64,000 bases of DNA, from NCBI RefSeq assembly GCF_000429725.1, contig NZ_AUCK01000004.1, positions 118,266 to 182,265 on the forward strand. Direction: 5' to 3'. Under the pieces are notes generated by a model. That model ran no database searches, had not been told where the DNA came from, and saw only the letters and a list, made by a program, of their open reading frames with translations. Within the stretch, counting starts at the first letter, position 1; the number at the start of each line of letters is the position of its first letter. A program made the position numbers and the translations under genes. Shown here piece after piece: positions 1 through 8,866 of this stretch. The stretch is from Alkalicoccus chagannorensis DSM 18086 (GTDB taxonomy: Bacteria > Bacillota > Bacilli > Bacillales > Salisediminibacteriaceae).

Positions 1-538
1 TCTGCACGGACTGCGCGTCCACGCCGACAGTCGGCTCATCCAGAATAAGCAGATCCGGTTCGCTGACCAGCGCTCTTGCAATGAATACACGCTGCTGCTG
101 TCCGCCGGAGAGCTGCCCGATGCTCCGGTTTAAATAGTCTGACATACCAACTTGAGCAACTGCTTCCCGCACTTTTTGCCTATGTTTTTTCGTGATAAAG
201 CGGAACAGTCCGATTTTGCCATACAGCCCCATGGATACAACCTCAAACACCGTTGCCGGAAAGCCGCTGTTGAAACTGTTAGCTTTCTGCGATACATAGC
301 CGATTCTGCTCCAGTCTTTGAAAGACTGTACGGGTGTACCGAACAGAGACACTTCTCCGCGGTCCGGTTTCATCAGGCCGAGAATCAATTTCATCATTGT
401 GGATTTACCGGATCCATTAGGCCCGACGAGACCTAAGAAAGATCCAGCTTCGACATGTAAATGTATATCTTCCAGCACCTGCTGCGAGCCGTAATCGAAG
501 TCAATGCCTTCTAAACGAAGTACTTCTTTCTGGGACAC
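1..538 (-). CDS. znuC: Zinc ABC transporter, ATP-binding protein (3' end cut by window)
   Basis: This is the ATPase of a metal-uptake ABC transporter that would power import of a divalent cation through a partner permease. The visible 179 residues carry a Walker A (GPNGSGKST), the signature LSGGQQQR, and a Walker B that runs into LDEP near the window edge, so the C-terminus is missing. The start is GTG at 538 after an AAGGGA ribosome site. A near-perfect Zur box lies about 20 bases upstream, which makes zinc the likely substrate rather than manganese or iron. Divergent from ppx. The ATPase call is firm; the substrate is inferred from the operator. Confidence 0.85.
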   Translation of the reverse strand, partial: MSQKEVLRLEGIDFDYGSQQVLEDIHLHVEAGSFLGLVGPNGSGKSTMMKLILGLMKPDRGEVSLFGTPVQSFKDWSRIGYVSQKANSFNSGFPATVFEVVSMGLYGKIGLFRFITKKHRQKVREAVAQVGMSDYLNRSIGQLSGGQQQRVFIARALVSEPDLLILDEPTVGVDAQSVQ

Positions 539-558
539 TGTTATCCCTTCTTTCCCAT

Positions 559-573
559 TAGTAATCATTACGA
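559..573 (-). promoter_or_regulatory. Zur operator (zinc repressor box)
   Basis: The inverted repeat TAGTAATCATTACGA differs by one base from the Bacillus Zur core TCGTAATNATTACGA, and ATTT follows as in the extended box. It sits between the presumed minus-strand promoter (TATACT near 589-594) and the GTG start of the transporter ATPase, where a bound repressor would block transcription. Binding in this organism is inferred. Confidence 0.8.
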
Positions 574-637
574 TTTATATACTTAATCTAGTATAGAATA
601 TTCCCTCAGGAATGTAAACCGGATGCGCTCCTCCACG

Positions 638-667
638 TATACAGGAAAGGCGTGATACATGTATAAT
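638..667 (+). promoter_or_regulatory. Possible sigmaA promoter of ppx
   Basis: A perfect TATAAT lies at 662-667, 27 bases before the ppx ATG. The best -35 candidate is TATACA at 638-643 with an 18-base spacer, which is a weak match, so the -10 carries most of the support. Confidence 0.45.
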
Positions 668-693
668 GTAGAAAACAGAAAGGTGTGACAACT

Positions 694-2235
694 ATGTCAG
701 CTTCACAGCAGATCGGTATTATCGATATGGGATCGAACTCCATCAGGCTGGTCATCTATGAGGTAGATGAATACGCCTGTTTCAGCGAAACGCAGAATCT
801 CAAAGTTTCCGCTCGACTGAGTACATATATTGATGAGGAAGGAAGAATGAGCCAGGAAGGCATTCGGGTCATTCTCGATACGTTAAAACAATTCGAAAAG
901 GTCACGTCGGGATATTCGCTTGACAGTGTGCGAGGTGCTGCTACTGCGGCTGTCAGAAATGCTGTTAACCAGGAAGAAATTATGGAAGCAGTAGAGAAGC
1001 ACTCGGCATTCCCGTTTGAAGTGCTGAGCGGCGAAGATGAAGCGTATTACGGCTACCTTGCTGTCACCAATTCTACCGACCTCCAGGAAGGGCTTACGAT
1101 CGATATCGGCGGCGGCAGTACCGAAATTACGTACTTTCAAAATAGAGAACTGAAACATTCCCACAGCTTTCCTTTCGGTGCCTTAACGTTGAAAGAACAG
1201 TTTGTTGAAGGGGATACACCGACATCGGCTGAATGGAAGAATATGACCCGCTTCATTAAAGAGTCCTACCGTTCACTCGGCTGGATAGACGACAAGGAAG
1301 TCCCTGTGATCGGGATCGGTGGTTCAGCGCGGAACGTGGCTCTCGTGCATCAGCAGGAAACAGCCTACCCCCTCTCCGGCCTTCACCAGTACACGATGGA
1401 GAAAGAAGACATGGAAGAAACCATCGATGACTTGATGAGTATGTCCCTGAAAAAGAGAGAGAAGCTTGATGGACTCTCCAAAGATCGCGCAGACATCATT
1501 CTACCGGCAGCGGCAGCGATGATGATGCTGGTCAAAGAATCCGGATCCGACAGCTTCGTTGTCAGCAACCGCGGTCTCCGGGACGGATTGTTTTATGAAC
1601 AGATGCTCAGCACAATCGAAGTGACACATTTTCCGAATGTAAAAGAAGAAAGTTTCTATCAGTTGAGTAACCACTACCGGCTCAACACAGAGCATCAGAA
1701 AAAGGTCTCGATTCTGGCTTCCTATCTCGCTGACGAACTAAGGAATCAAGGACTGATTGAGCTGGACAAACATGATGCCCATCTCCTGCGTCTTGGAGCG
1801 AACGTTTTCTACCTCGGCCGGGCTGTTCACAGTGAATCCAAGAGTCAGCATACATTTTACTTAATCACGAATCAGTCGATTGACGGTCTATCTCATATGC
1901 AGCGGCTGGCCGTTGCTTTTATTTCTTCCTTTAAATCCAAGTCGCAGCTGAAGCAGTTTGCCAAACCATTTAAGAAGTGGGTGCCCAAAAAGGAGCTGAA
2001 AACCTACGAGCTCCTCGGTGCAGTTATTCGTTTCTGTGATGCACTCAATGTTTCCGAGCAGCATCCCGTCAGTCACATTGAGCTCGGTCAAGTAGATGAG
2101 AACGACGTCCACCTCCACATCTATCACAAAGGCGACGTGTTTTTCGAAGCAGAAGAAGCTGCCAAGTATAAAAAACATCTCGAACGCCCGCTGAAAAGGA
2201 ATATTGAACTCGTTTTTCATCCGATTGAATCTTAA
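694..2235 (+). CDS. ppx: Exopolyphosphatase, Ppx/GppA family
   Basis: Hydrolyses terminal phosphate from inorganic polyphosphate (or pppGpp in GppA-like members) in the cytoplasm. The 513-residue protein has the ASKHA-fold phosphate loops: DMGSNSIRLVIY near residue 11 and IDIGGGSTEITY near residue 139, and a helical HD-like C-terminal half typical of long-form enzymes. ATG at 694 is preferred to the upstream GTG at 685, because AGAAAGG ends ten bases before 694 and touches 685. It lies directly upstream of ppk, forming a degradation/synthesis pair. Ppx cannot be told from GppA by sequence reading alone, but the ppk neighbour favours Ppx. Confidence 0.9.
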   Translation: MSASQQIGIIDMGSNSIRLVIYEVDEYACFSETQNLKVSARLSTYIDEEGRMSQEGIRVILDTLKQFEKVTSGYSLDSVRGAATAAVRNAVNQEEIMEAVEKHSAFPFEVLSGEDEAYYGYLAVTNSTDLQEGLTIDIGGGSTEITYFQNRELKHSHSFPFGALTLKEQFVEGDTPTSAEWKNMTRFIKESYRSLGWIDDKEVPVIGIGGSARNVALVHQQETAYPLSGLHQYTMEKEDMEETIDDLMSMSLKKREKLDGLSKDRADIILPAAAAMMMLVKESGSDSFVVSNRGLRDGLFYEQMLSTIEVTHFPNVKEESFYQLSNHYRLNTEHQKKVSILASYLADELRNQGLIELDKHDAHLLRLGANVFYLGRAVHSESKSQHTFYLITNQSIDGLSHMQRLAVAFISSFKSKSQLKQFAKPFKKWVPKKELKTYELLGAVIRFCDALNVSEQHPVSHIELGQVDENDVHLHIYHKGDVFFEAEEAAKYKKHLERPLKRNIELVFHPIES

Positions 2236-2248
2236 CACGGGCTTAACA
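2232..2248 (+). promoter_or_regulatory. Tandem TTAACA repeats, candidate PhoP-binding site for ppk
   Basis: Two perfect TTAACA hexamers start 11 bases apart (2232-2237 and 2243-2248), the spacing of Bacillus PhoP half-sites (consensus TT(A/C/T)ACA, about 5 bases between). A TATAGT -10 candidate follows at 2258-2263. The first repeat overlaps the ppx stop codon. Phosphate control of ppk is inferred. Confidence 0.55.
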
Positions 2249-2313
2249 TTCTTCTGCTATAGTAACACTGTATACAAGCAGTTATTAAACAGATGGGAAG
2301 TACAGGTGATCAG

Positions 2314-4380
2314 ATGAACACATTCGACAGCCCGGAGTATTACCATAACCGTGAACTGAGCTGGCTTCGTTTTAATGAGAGAGTTCTGGAGGAGTCGAAA
2401 GATGCGTTGAATCCGCTGCTGGAGCGCTTCAAGTTCCATGCTATATTCAGTTCCAACCTGGATGAATTTTTTATGGTTCGTGCAGCCGGACTGAAAGATC
2501 AGCTAGCCGCGGGTTTTAATAAACCCGAAAATAAAACCGGCCTCACTCCGAAGCAGCAGTTGAGCCGCATCGCTGCGTTTAACCACACTCTCGTGGATTC
2601 GCAGTATGAACATTATCAGCATGTGCTTCTTCCTGAGGCTGCCGAGGCCGGGTTCGAGTTTGTGTCAGCCTCAGATCTTCAAGGGGACGATTACGAGCGG
2701 ATGAACTACCACTTTAAGAATTATATCCTGCCGGTGCTGACTCCCCTGGCTATTGACGCTTACCGGCCGTTCCCTATGATCTCCAATAAAAGTCTGAACC
2801 TTGCCGTGGTGCTTGAACAGGAGGGAGAACGCCGTCTTGCTATCGTTCAGGTCCCTTCTGTTTTATCCAGAGCTGTTCCCGTTGTCGATGGGGATTATTC
2901 CAGATTCGTCCTGCTTGAAGACATCATCAGCCTTTTTATTCAGCACTTGTTTCACGGCTTTCATGTCCATTCGATCAGCCAGTTCCGCATTACACGCAAT
3001 GCGGATTTAACCATCCATGAAGAAGGAGCGAGAGATCTTTTAAGAGAAATTGAGAAAGAGCTGAAAAAGAGGAAATGGGGAGCGGCCGTCCGATTTGAAA
3101 TGAAAAAAGGGGAAATGGATGACAATGTCCTCTCGCTGCTGAAGGACGTACTTGAACTGGAAGATGATGATGTGTATGAACTCGACGGTCCGCTTGATTT
3201 AAGTTTTCTGTTTGCTTTCTACGAGCAGATGAAACCTTACAGGGAAGATCTAGTCTATGAAACCTCGATCCCCCAGCCCCCGAAAGACCTGCTGGAAGAA
3301 GAAGATATCATGAGTGCTATGACGAAATCAGATATCTTTCTCCATCACCCTTATGAATCGTTTCAGCCGGTTATCGACCTGATGGATCAAGCGGCAGAGG
3401 ACCCTAACGTACTTGCTATCAAACAGACTCTCTACCGGGTGAGCGGTGACTCTCCTATCATAGCTGCACTGGCAAGAGCCGCAGAACGCGGCAAACAAGT
3501 CACTGTCCTCGTTGAATTGAAAGCGCGTTTCGATGAAGAAAACAACATCCAGTGGGCCAAACAGCTGGAGAAAGCGGGATGTCACGTCATCTATGGCATC
3601 ACCGGACTGAAAACGCACAGCAAAATCACGCTCATCGTCAGACATGAAGATGAAAAAATTCAACGTTTTGTTCATCTCGGGACAGGCAACTACAACGATT
3701 CGACTGCGAAACTTTACACAGACATGGGGATGCTGACGACGAGATACGAATTCGGAGTGGATGCCACCAACTTCTTCAACTATCTTTCCGGATACAGCAG
3801 CAAACCTGAATGGCTGGAAATTGCTGCGTCACCGTTTGAAATCAGAGAAGCATTTATCGATCAGATCGACGAGGAAATCGCTTCTCATCAAACCCACGGC
3901 GGTGGAAGAATCATGGTTAAAATGAACTCCCTGACCGATAAGCCGATTATCATGAAACTGTATGAAGCAAGCTGTGCCGGTATTTCTATCGAGTTGATCA
4001 TCCGGGGGATCTGCTGCCTGAAGCCGGGTATCCCCGGTATTAGTGATAACATCACCGTACGCAGCATTCTCGGGCGCTTTCTGGAACACAGCCGGATCTT
4101 TTATTTTTACCGCGGTGGCGAGGAGCGCATCTTCCTCTCCTCTGCAGACTGGATGACGCGGAACATGGAAAAACGTATTGAAGTCGTATTCCCTGTCTAT
4201 GAGGAACACATCCGAGATCGAGTCAAAGAAGTCCTCGATATATCGCTTGCTGATAATACGAAGGCCAGAATCATGAATACGGATGGCTCCTATTCTTACG
4301 TGCATGCAGAGAGCGAGGCAACACTGAGCAGTCAGGATATCTTCCGAACAAAAGCAGCGCTGAAACAGGAAGACAGCTGA
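2314..4380 (+). CDS. ppk1: Polyphosphate kinase 1
   Basis: Reversibly polymerises the gamma-phosphate of ATP into polyphosphate. The 688-residue length is that of PPK1. The catalytic histidine falls at residue 435 (THSKITL) and the second conserved histidine at 592 (EHSRIF), the same numbers as in the E. coli enzyme. The N-terminal HNRELSWLRFNERVLEE block and the SSNLDEFFMVR block are also diagnostic. ATG at 2314 has AGGTGA seven bases upstream; the ATG at 2293 has no ribosome site. It follows ppx by 78 bases with its own apparent promoter and possible PhoP boxes. Confidence 0.96.
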   Translation: MNTFDSPEYYHNRELSWLRFNERVLEESKDALNPLLERFKFHAIFSSNLDEFFMVRAAGLKDQLAAGFNKPENKTGLTPKQQLSRIAAFNHTLVDSQYEHYQHVLLPEAAEAGFEFVSASDLQGDDYERMNYHFKNYILPVLTPLAIDAYRPFPMISNKSLNLAVVLEQEGERRLAIVQVPSVLSRAVPVVDGDYSRFVLLEDIISLFIQHLFHGFHVHSISQFRITRNADLTIHEEGARDLLREIEKELKKRKWGAAVRFEMKKGEMDDNVLSLLKDVLELEDDDVYELDGPLDLSFLFAFYEQMKPYREDLVYETSIPQPPKDLLEEEDIMSAMTKSDIFLHHPYESFQPVIDLMDQAAEDPNVLAIKQTLYRVSGDSPIIAALARAAERGKQVTVLVELKARFDEENNIQWAKQLEKAGCHVIYGITGLKTHSKITLIVRHEDEKIQRFVHLGTGNYNDSTAKLYTDMGMLTTRYEFGVDATNFFNYLSGYSSKPEWLEIAASPFEIREAFIDQIDEEIASHQTHGGGRIMVKMNSLTDKPIIMKLYEASCAGISIELIIRGICCLKPGIPGISDNITVRSILGRFLEHSRIFYFYRGGEERIFLSSADWMTRNMEKRIEVVFPVYEEHIRDRVKEVLDISLADNTKARIMNTDGSYSYVHAESEATLSSQDIFRTKAALKQEDS

Positions 4381-4462
4381 CCCTCCTCTCCTCCTCCTTT
4401 CTTGCCTGGACAACCTGCTGCACGCTCAGCGCTCTGCAGAGAGCAGATATAAAAACGAAAAA

Positions 4463-4496
4463 AAGAGGCCCTCATCCTCGTTGGTGAGGGCCTCTT
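4463..4496 (-). terminator. Hairpin with T-run on the minus strand
   Basis: A 12-bp stem (AAGAGGCCCTCA at 4463-4474 with 4485-4496) is followed on the minus strand by seven T, and on the plus strand by no T-run. It therefore reads as a terminator for leftward transcripts, although it lies just downstream of ppk. Confidence 0.7.
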
Positions 4497-4522
4497 GCAG
4501 CAGGTAGATTGATTGCCATACT

Positions 4523-4717
4523 TTGGCGGGGATATCGCTTCGACCTCTGCTTTACCCAAGGGACCGCCGTCTTCCGCTCAACGAGCTCCCGAAACAGCAC
4601 CTCTTGATTTTACAGAAAGAAATGGAACGGCTGACTGTCGATGCAGAAGCCATTTTTAACGTGCTGCACGCTGCTGTCTCTCGCCGGCGTGCCGGCAAGA
4701 AGCAGCGTAACATGTGA
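4523..4717 (+). CDS. Doubtful small ORF, unknown function
   Basis: A 64-codon frame opening at TTG with no clear ribosome site. I do not recognise it. The C-terminal half is helix-like and charged (EMERLTVDAEAIF, then RRRAGKKQRN) and codon third positions look like those of neighbouring genes, which is the only support for coding. An ATG at 4622 would give a 31-residue version after a weak AGAAAGAA. A plus-strand terminator follows at 4791-4833, so the frame could be the last gene of the ppx-ppk unit. It may equally be non-coding. Confidence 0.25.
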   Translation: MAGISLRPLLYPRDRRLPLNELPKQHLLILQKEMERLTVDAEAIFNVLHAAVSRRRAGKKQRNM

Positions 4718-4790
4718 GACAGGACAGAGCTTCTGCACTCATCGCAGAGAAAGCCAGCCATAGCGGGTTACGCTATTGTCATGAACACAC

Positions 4791-4833
4791 AAGACGCTTC
4801 CAACGATCCGTTCGGGATCATTGGAAGCGTCTT
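4791..4833 (+). terminator. Terminator between convergent units
   Basis: A long stem (AAGACGCTTCCAACGATCC at 4791-4809 against 4815-4833, one mismatch) ends in TTTT on the plus strand. On the minus strand the tail is poorer (CTTGTGTGTTC), but this hairpin also lies just downstream of the leftward lytic transglycosylase gene and may serve both. Confidence 0.75.
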
Positions 4834-4911
4834 TTACTTATTCAGCACTTTTTTACTCAGCCCCGTTAATGTTGTTACTGTGAGGGTCATTTTCCGTTGG
4901 AGCACATTCGC

Positions 4912-5631
4912 TTAATTTTCTCTAGCAGAAGCTGTCATTTCAGCATTTTCCTGTATATCGACCGCGTACCAGCTGTCCGCTCCACCGTTTTCCGACACGT
5001 AGGCATTCATTCCAGCAATACCACGGTGATACGCTGTCAGCGCCCGATCCCAGTCCCCATCGAATCGGTCATGGAGATAGTCCAGGTACGTAACCGACAG
5101 CTGAATCGCGTAATGAGGGTCAAACAGCTTATCATGTTCGTAAGTCAGTCCTGCCTTCTCTGCAATCCAAGGGCCCGTATTTTTCATAAACTGAGCGAGA
5201 CCGTAAGCGTGACCGTACTTGGTTTCCGGGCCGACAAGTTCCGGATCGAACGTGTCGCCGGTTTCTACACGCAGCAGCTCATAAACAATATAAGGATCTA
5301 TCCCTTTACTTTGAGCTTCAAGATCCAGGAGCAGCCCCCAGTCTTTCTTAAACAAACCACTGCTGTCCTCATATATGTGAGCTGCTGTTTCTTCAGCTCG
5401 AGTCCAGTCTATACCTGCTGAAACTTCATATCCATCCGGGAGTGCATCAATTTCCTGCTGCAGCGTGCCGAATCCATCAAGTGAACGTTCAAAATCACCT
5501 GAGTCCATTGCCTGCTCCATTTCCAGCTCTTCGATCTCCGACTGTGTGTTGACGTAGTCTGATCCGAGCAGAATAGAAATTGTACTGAGAAACAGTACGG
5601 CTGCAGACATCGTTAAGAATGATAAACGCAT
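4912..5631 (-). CDS. Membrane-anchored lytic transglycosylase (SLT domain)
   Basis: A murein-cleaving enzyme of the soluble lytic transglycosylase fold, acting outside the membrane. The 239 residues begin with an uncleaved-looking signal anchor (about 4-24), then an acidic linker. The SLT domain starts near residue 95: catalytic Glu about residue 123 (ELLRVETGDTF), then HAYGLAQFM and the ALTAYHRG segment. The second ATG (5631) is chosen because GGAGG sits at proper spacing; the ATG at 5637 abuts it. The motif around the Glu reads ET rather than the common ES. It is a single gene with no operon partner, so its specific cell-wall role is unknown. Confidence 0.85.
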   Translation of the reverse strand: MRLSFLTMSAAVLFLSTISILLGSDYVNTQSEIEELEMEQAMDSGDFERSLDGFGTLQQEIDALPDGYEVSAGIDWTRAEETAAHIYEDSSGLFKKDWGLLLDLEAQSKGIDPYIVYELLRVETGDTFDPELVGPETKYGHAYGLAQFMKNTGPWIAEKAGLTYEHDKLFDPHYAIQLSVTYLDYLHDRFDGDWDRALTAYHRGIAGMNAYVSENGGADSWYAVDIQENAEMTASAREN

Positions 5632-5833
5632 TCTCATCCTCCTAGTTAGTTAGAAATGAATTATAAATTCCAATAAGCAATACTATAGGAAATCCCGCAT
5701 AAATGCAAGCTCCCAGCACGGCTTATCAAGGCTTTTGTCTGACAGCGCTTCCGTCGTCAAGGACTTCCGCCCCACTGTTTTCACATACCCGGTCACGATG
5801 TCGAATAAACACCGCTGCTGGTCAACACAATGA

Positions 5834-5868
5834 AACATGCCGCTCCGGATGCGCCCGGGCGGCATGTT
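5834..5868 (-). terminator. Hairpin downstream of nfo, probable terminator
   Basis: AACATGCCGC at 5834-5843 pairs with 5859-5868. The minus-strand tail (ATGTTTCATTG) is only moderately T-rich, so termination is plausible but not certain. The stretch 5640-5830 holds nothing else I recognise. Confidence 0.5.
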
Positions 5869-5889
5869 CTGCAGCATGTTTATTTTTTT

Positions 5890-6789
5890 CTATTTGTCCG
5901 CTTCTGCGGTCAGATCTTCCTTCAGATCCTCATCAAACTGCTTTTGTTTCAGCATGGTAATTTCTCTGGCGTACGGAGGCTTCTTGTTCTTTTTATCCGT
6001 TCCTACATAAGGTGTCTCCAAAATCTTCGGCAGGTCCGAGAAAGCCTCGTGGTAGATGATGCGCTCGAGTGCCTCATAACCAATGTGGCCGAATCCAATG
6101 TTCTCATGCCTGTCTTTCCCGGCTCCGCGCTCATTTTTACTATCGTTGACGTGCACCACTTTGATCCGGTCCAGCCCCACGACGCGGTCAAAATGAGCCA
6201 GCGTGCCTTCGAGATCATGGACAATGTCATACCCTGCATCGTGCACGTGACAGGTGTCAAAGCAGACCGACAGCTTGTCGTTATGGGTTACTTTGTCAAT
6301 AATGGCTGCGATTTCTTCGAATGTCCGGCCGCACTCCGACCCTTTGCCGGCCATGGTTTCGAGAGCGATTTGTACATCCTGATCGGGGTCTATCACCTGA
6401 TTCAGCCCCTCGGCAATCTTGTCAATTCCCGCTTCGGCTCCCGCTCCGACGTGAGCACCTGGATGAAGGACAATCTGTCTCGATCCAAGGGCTTCGGTTC
6501 TGTCGATTTCACTCTTCAGAAAATCGACCCCAAGCTGGAACGTTTCCGGCTTTACCGTGTTGGCGATGTTAATAATATAGGGAGCGTGCACCACAATATG
6601 AGAGAGGCCGTGTTCCTCCATAAACTGCGTGCCATTCTCAATGTTCAAGTCCTCGATGGCTTTACGCCTCGTGTTCTGAGGTGCACCAGTATAAATCATA
6701 AAAGTGTCTGCTCCATAAGATGCTGCTTCTTCTGCTGCCGCAAGAAGCATTTTCTTGCCGCTCATGGACACGTGTGAACCCAACAGCAT
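5890..6789 (-). CDS. nfo: Endonuclease IV (AP endonuclease)
   Basis: Cleaves DNA 5' of abasic sites in base-excision repair. The 299-residue TIM barrel starts [10 protein letters not shown] and contains the metal-site residues of the family: His68 (VVHAPY), His109 (VLHPGAH), Glu144 (ALETMAG), then [13 protein letters not shown] and [16 protein letters not shown]. Its start ATG overlaps the cshB stop (TAATG), so translation is coupled to the helicase gene, the same pair as B. subtilis yqfR-yqfS. Confidence 0.97.
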   Translation of the reverse strand: MLLGSHVSMSGKKMLLAAAEEAASYGADTFMIYTGAPQNTRRKAIEDLNIENGTQFMEEHGLSHIVVHAPYIINIANTVKPETFQLGVDFLKSEIDRTEALGSRQIVLHPGAHVGAGAEAGIDKIAEGLNQVIDPDQDVQIALETMAGKGSECGRTFEEIAAIIDKVTHNDKLSVCFDTCHVHDAGYDIVHDLEGTLAHFDRVVGLDRIKVVHVNDSKNERGAGKDRHENIGFGHIGYEALERIIYHEAFSDLPKILETPYVGTDKKNKKPPYAREITMLKQKQFDEDLKEDLTAEADK

Positions 6790-8090
6790 TATTTTCTGCC
6801 CCCTTTGCTTTTCGTCCGTCTGCGTTCCAGACGTCGATCCCGCTGCTGCTTTCGTTCTGCTTCTGCGCGGGCCTTTTTCTTATATCCCGGTTTCACTTTC
6901 GTCGTTTTTTTCTTCGGTGGCATGATGGTACCTTTGTCCGTCGGTTTCTGATCCGCACGCTTTTCCACTGTCTGCCATCCGCCCCGGCGGAATTCTTTAT
7001 AAATAAAGGGAATCCCTTGTTTTTTCAGTTTGGCAATGGAAGCTTCATCCGATCTTCCGTATATCGTCAGCGCTGTGCCATCCCAGCCGGCGCGGGCTGT
7101 TCTGCCGACGCGGTGGACATAATACTCAAGTTCACTTGGTATTTCAGCATTAATGATATGACTGACACCGGTGATATCAATACCGCGAGCAATCAAGTCC
7201 GTTGCGACCAGATACTGAACTTCTGCATCCTGAAGTTTCTTCAGCACTTTCTTTCTCTTTCTCGGAGCGACATCCCCGTGAAGCTGGTCTACATTATATC
7301 CGCGGTCCAGGAGATCCTGATATACTTCTTCAGCAAATTCCTTCGTGTTGACAAAGATGATTGCGAGAAACGGGTTCAGTCGTTCCGTGACTTTTAAAAG
7401 CACCTCCCGCCGATCGCGGTTTTTGTCATACACGAGCCAGTGCTGCATCGCTTCAGGAGCCGTCTGGTCCGGCTGTACTTCCACCTGCTTCGGCTGCTTC
7501 ATGTATTTTTTCAAAAACGGCATAAGACTCTCCGGAATTGTGGCGGAAAATACAAGCAGCTGTACATCCCCTTTCAAGGAAGAAGCAATCTCATTGACCT
7601 CTTCCAGAAAACCAAGATCGAGCATCTGGTCTGCCTCGTCGACAACAAATGTCTGAATCGACGCTGTTTCCAGCGCAGAGGCCTGAACCATATCCCGGAT
7701 ACGTCCCGGCGTTCCAATGATAAGGTGAGGACGGTTCCCTACCTTGTCCATCATCCGCTGACGATCTGTGCCTCCGACAATCAGCTGCATCTGCACCTGA
7801 TCATCTGCATATGCCTGGAACACTTCCATCAGCTGGACAGCGAGTTCTCTCGTTGGTGCAGCGATGACAGCCTGTGTCTGCTGCACAGAACTGTCCAATT
7901 TTTCGAGAATCGGCAGTACAAACGCCAGCGTTTTGCCCGTACCAGTCTGTGATCTCCCTATAACGTCAATCCCCCGCATCACGGAAGGAATGATACGTTC
8001 CTGTATTTCCGTAGGTTTTTCAATTTTATGCTCCTGCAGCCGCTCGATTAAATGACTGCCGATATTGAATCGTTCAAAATTATGTTTCAT
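6789..8090 (-). CDS. cshB: DEAD-box RNA helicase CshB
   Basis: ATP-dependent RNA helicase, associated in B. subtilis with cold shock and ribosome biogenesis. All motifs are present in the 433 residues: F and Q motif at the N-terminus, [39 protein letters not shown] and HRVGRTAR. The C-terminal 60 residues are Lys/Arg-rich, as expected for an RNA-binding tail. ATG at 8090 has AAAAAGG nine bases upstream; the ATG at 8099 is adjacent to that site and is rejected. Confidence 0.96.
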   Translation of the reverse strand: MKHNFERFNIGSHLIERLQEHKIEKPTEIQERIIPSVMRGIDVIGRSQTGTGKTLAFVLPILEKLDSSVQQTQAVIAAPTRELAVQLMEVFQAYADDQVQMQLIVGGTDRQRMMDKVGNRPHLIIGTPGRIRDMVQASALETASIQTFVVDEADQMLDLGFLEEVNEIASSLKGDVQLLVFSATIPESLMPFLKKYMKQPKQVEVQPDQTAPEAMQHWLVYDKNRDRREVLLKVTERLNPFLAIIFVNTKEFAEEVYQDLLDRGYNVDQLHGDVAPRKRKKVLKKLQDAEVQYLVATDLIARGIDITGVSHIINAEIPSELEYYVHRVGRTARAGWDGTALTIYGRSDEASIAKLKKQGIPFIYKEFRRGGWQTVEKRADQKPTDKGTIMPPKKKTTKVKPGYKKKARAEAERKQQRDRRLERRRTKSKGGRK

Positions 8091-8141
8091 ATCGATCATC
8101 CTTTTTATTGTGCCTTAATCCAACTTTTAATTTTAGCATGA

Positions 8142-8176
8142 ATCCCTGCATCTGCCTAGCATGCAGGGGTTTTCGT
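8142..8176. other. Intergenic hairpin between cshB and carD-like gene
   Basis: CCCTGCAT and ATGCAGGG form a stem with GGTTTTCG after it on the plus strand. It looks like a rightward terminator, but no rightward gene ends before it; it may insulate the two divergent promoters. Confidence 0.35.
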
Positions 8177-8312
8177 TATAGCTTTTCCAGCATCTGTGAT
8201 ATGATGGGTGTAGACTGATTCGATTCGCATGGCAGTATTTGCTTCCTGTAATGACGGGAGAGCAGTCCTGCTTTAAAACCAACTCATCTTTTTAACGAAT
8301 GGAGGCATCACT

Positions 8313-8792
8313 ATGTTTGAAGCCGGCGATTCTGTGTTCTATCCCGGGCACGGTGCGGGAACAATCACGGAAATCATTAAAAAAAGCTTTATTGAAGAAG
8401 AAGAGCTGTATCTTGTTGTGTACTTTCCTATGCAGGAGATGACCCTGATGCTCCCTGAACAGACGATTCACGACTCCAGCCTGCGGCCTGTCACCGAACC
8501 CGGTACGCTCAGCGTCCTCCTGGAAAAACTGCATACGAGAGAAGTTCCGGAATCCTACGAGAAACCTTCCCGCCGACGGGATACCCGGCTGGACACCGGA
8601 TCTGTAGAAACCTGCATGAACCTTTATCATGAACTTCACTGCAAAAACTGCAGTGAACACCGTCTCCATGTCGAAGAAAAGAAAACGTTCGAATCTGCAA
8701 GAAAGCTGCTGCTGAGCGAGATCATGCTCTCCTATCAGATTTCGAAAGAGGAAGCAGAAAAAGAGCTGCAGCAATCCCTTTCAGGAGTCTGA
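8313..8792 (+). CDS. CarD/CdnL-like RNA polymerase-binding regulator
   Basis: The N-terminal 60 residues ([17 protein letters not shown], then [18 protein letters not shown]) are the CarD_CdnL_TRCF Tudor-like domain that contacts the RNA polymerase beta subunit. The rest is helical and basic/acidic, with [13 protein letters not shown] holding three cysteines not typical of the family. ATG at 8313 follows GGAGG. It occupies the place of yqfQ in B. subtilis, next to ispH. A transcription role is family knowledge; the target genes are unknown. It runs in the same direction as ispH, 74 bases ahead. Confidence 0.75.
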   Translation: MFEAGDSVFYPGHGAGTITEIIKKSFIEEEELYLVVYFPMQEMTLMLPEQTIHDSSLRPVTEPGTLSVLLEKLHTREVPESYEKPSRRRDTRLDTGSVETCMNLYHELHCKNCSEHRLHVEEKKTFESARKLLLSEIMLSYQISKEEAEKELQQSLSGV

Positions 8793-8801
8793 AACACACA
8801 T

Positions 8802-8830
8802 TTGTCTATGGGAGCAATCCATACTATAAT
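8802..8830 (+). promoter_or_regulatory. sigmaA promoter of ispH
   Basis: TTGTCT (8802-8807) and a perfect TATAAT (8825-8830) are separated by exactly 17 bases. The ispH ATG is at 8867 behind GAGGAGG. Confidence 0.8.
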
Positions 8831-8866
8831 AAGAGCAGACCGATATTTCGAGGAGGATTCCACTGT

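Noticed and set aside
5683..5877. 64-codon minus-strand frame after nfo
   Set aside because: It starts inside the nfo terminator hairpin and has no ribosome site or recognisable product.
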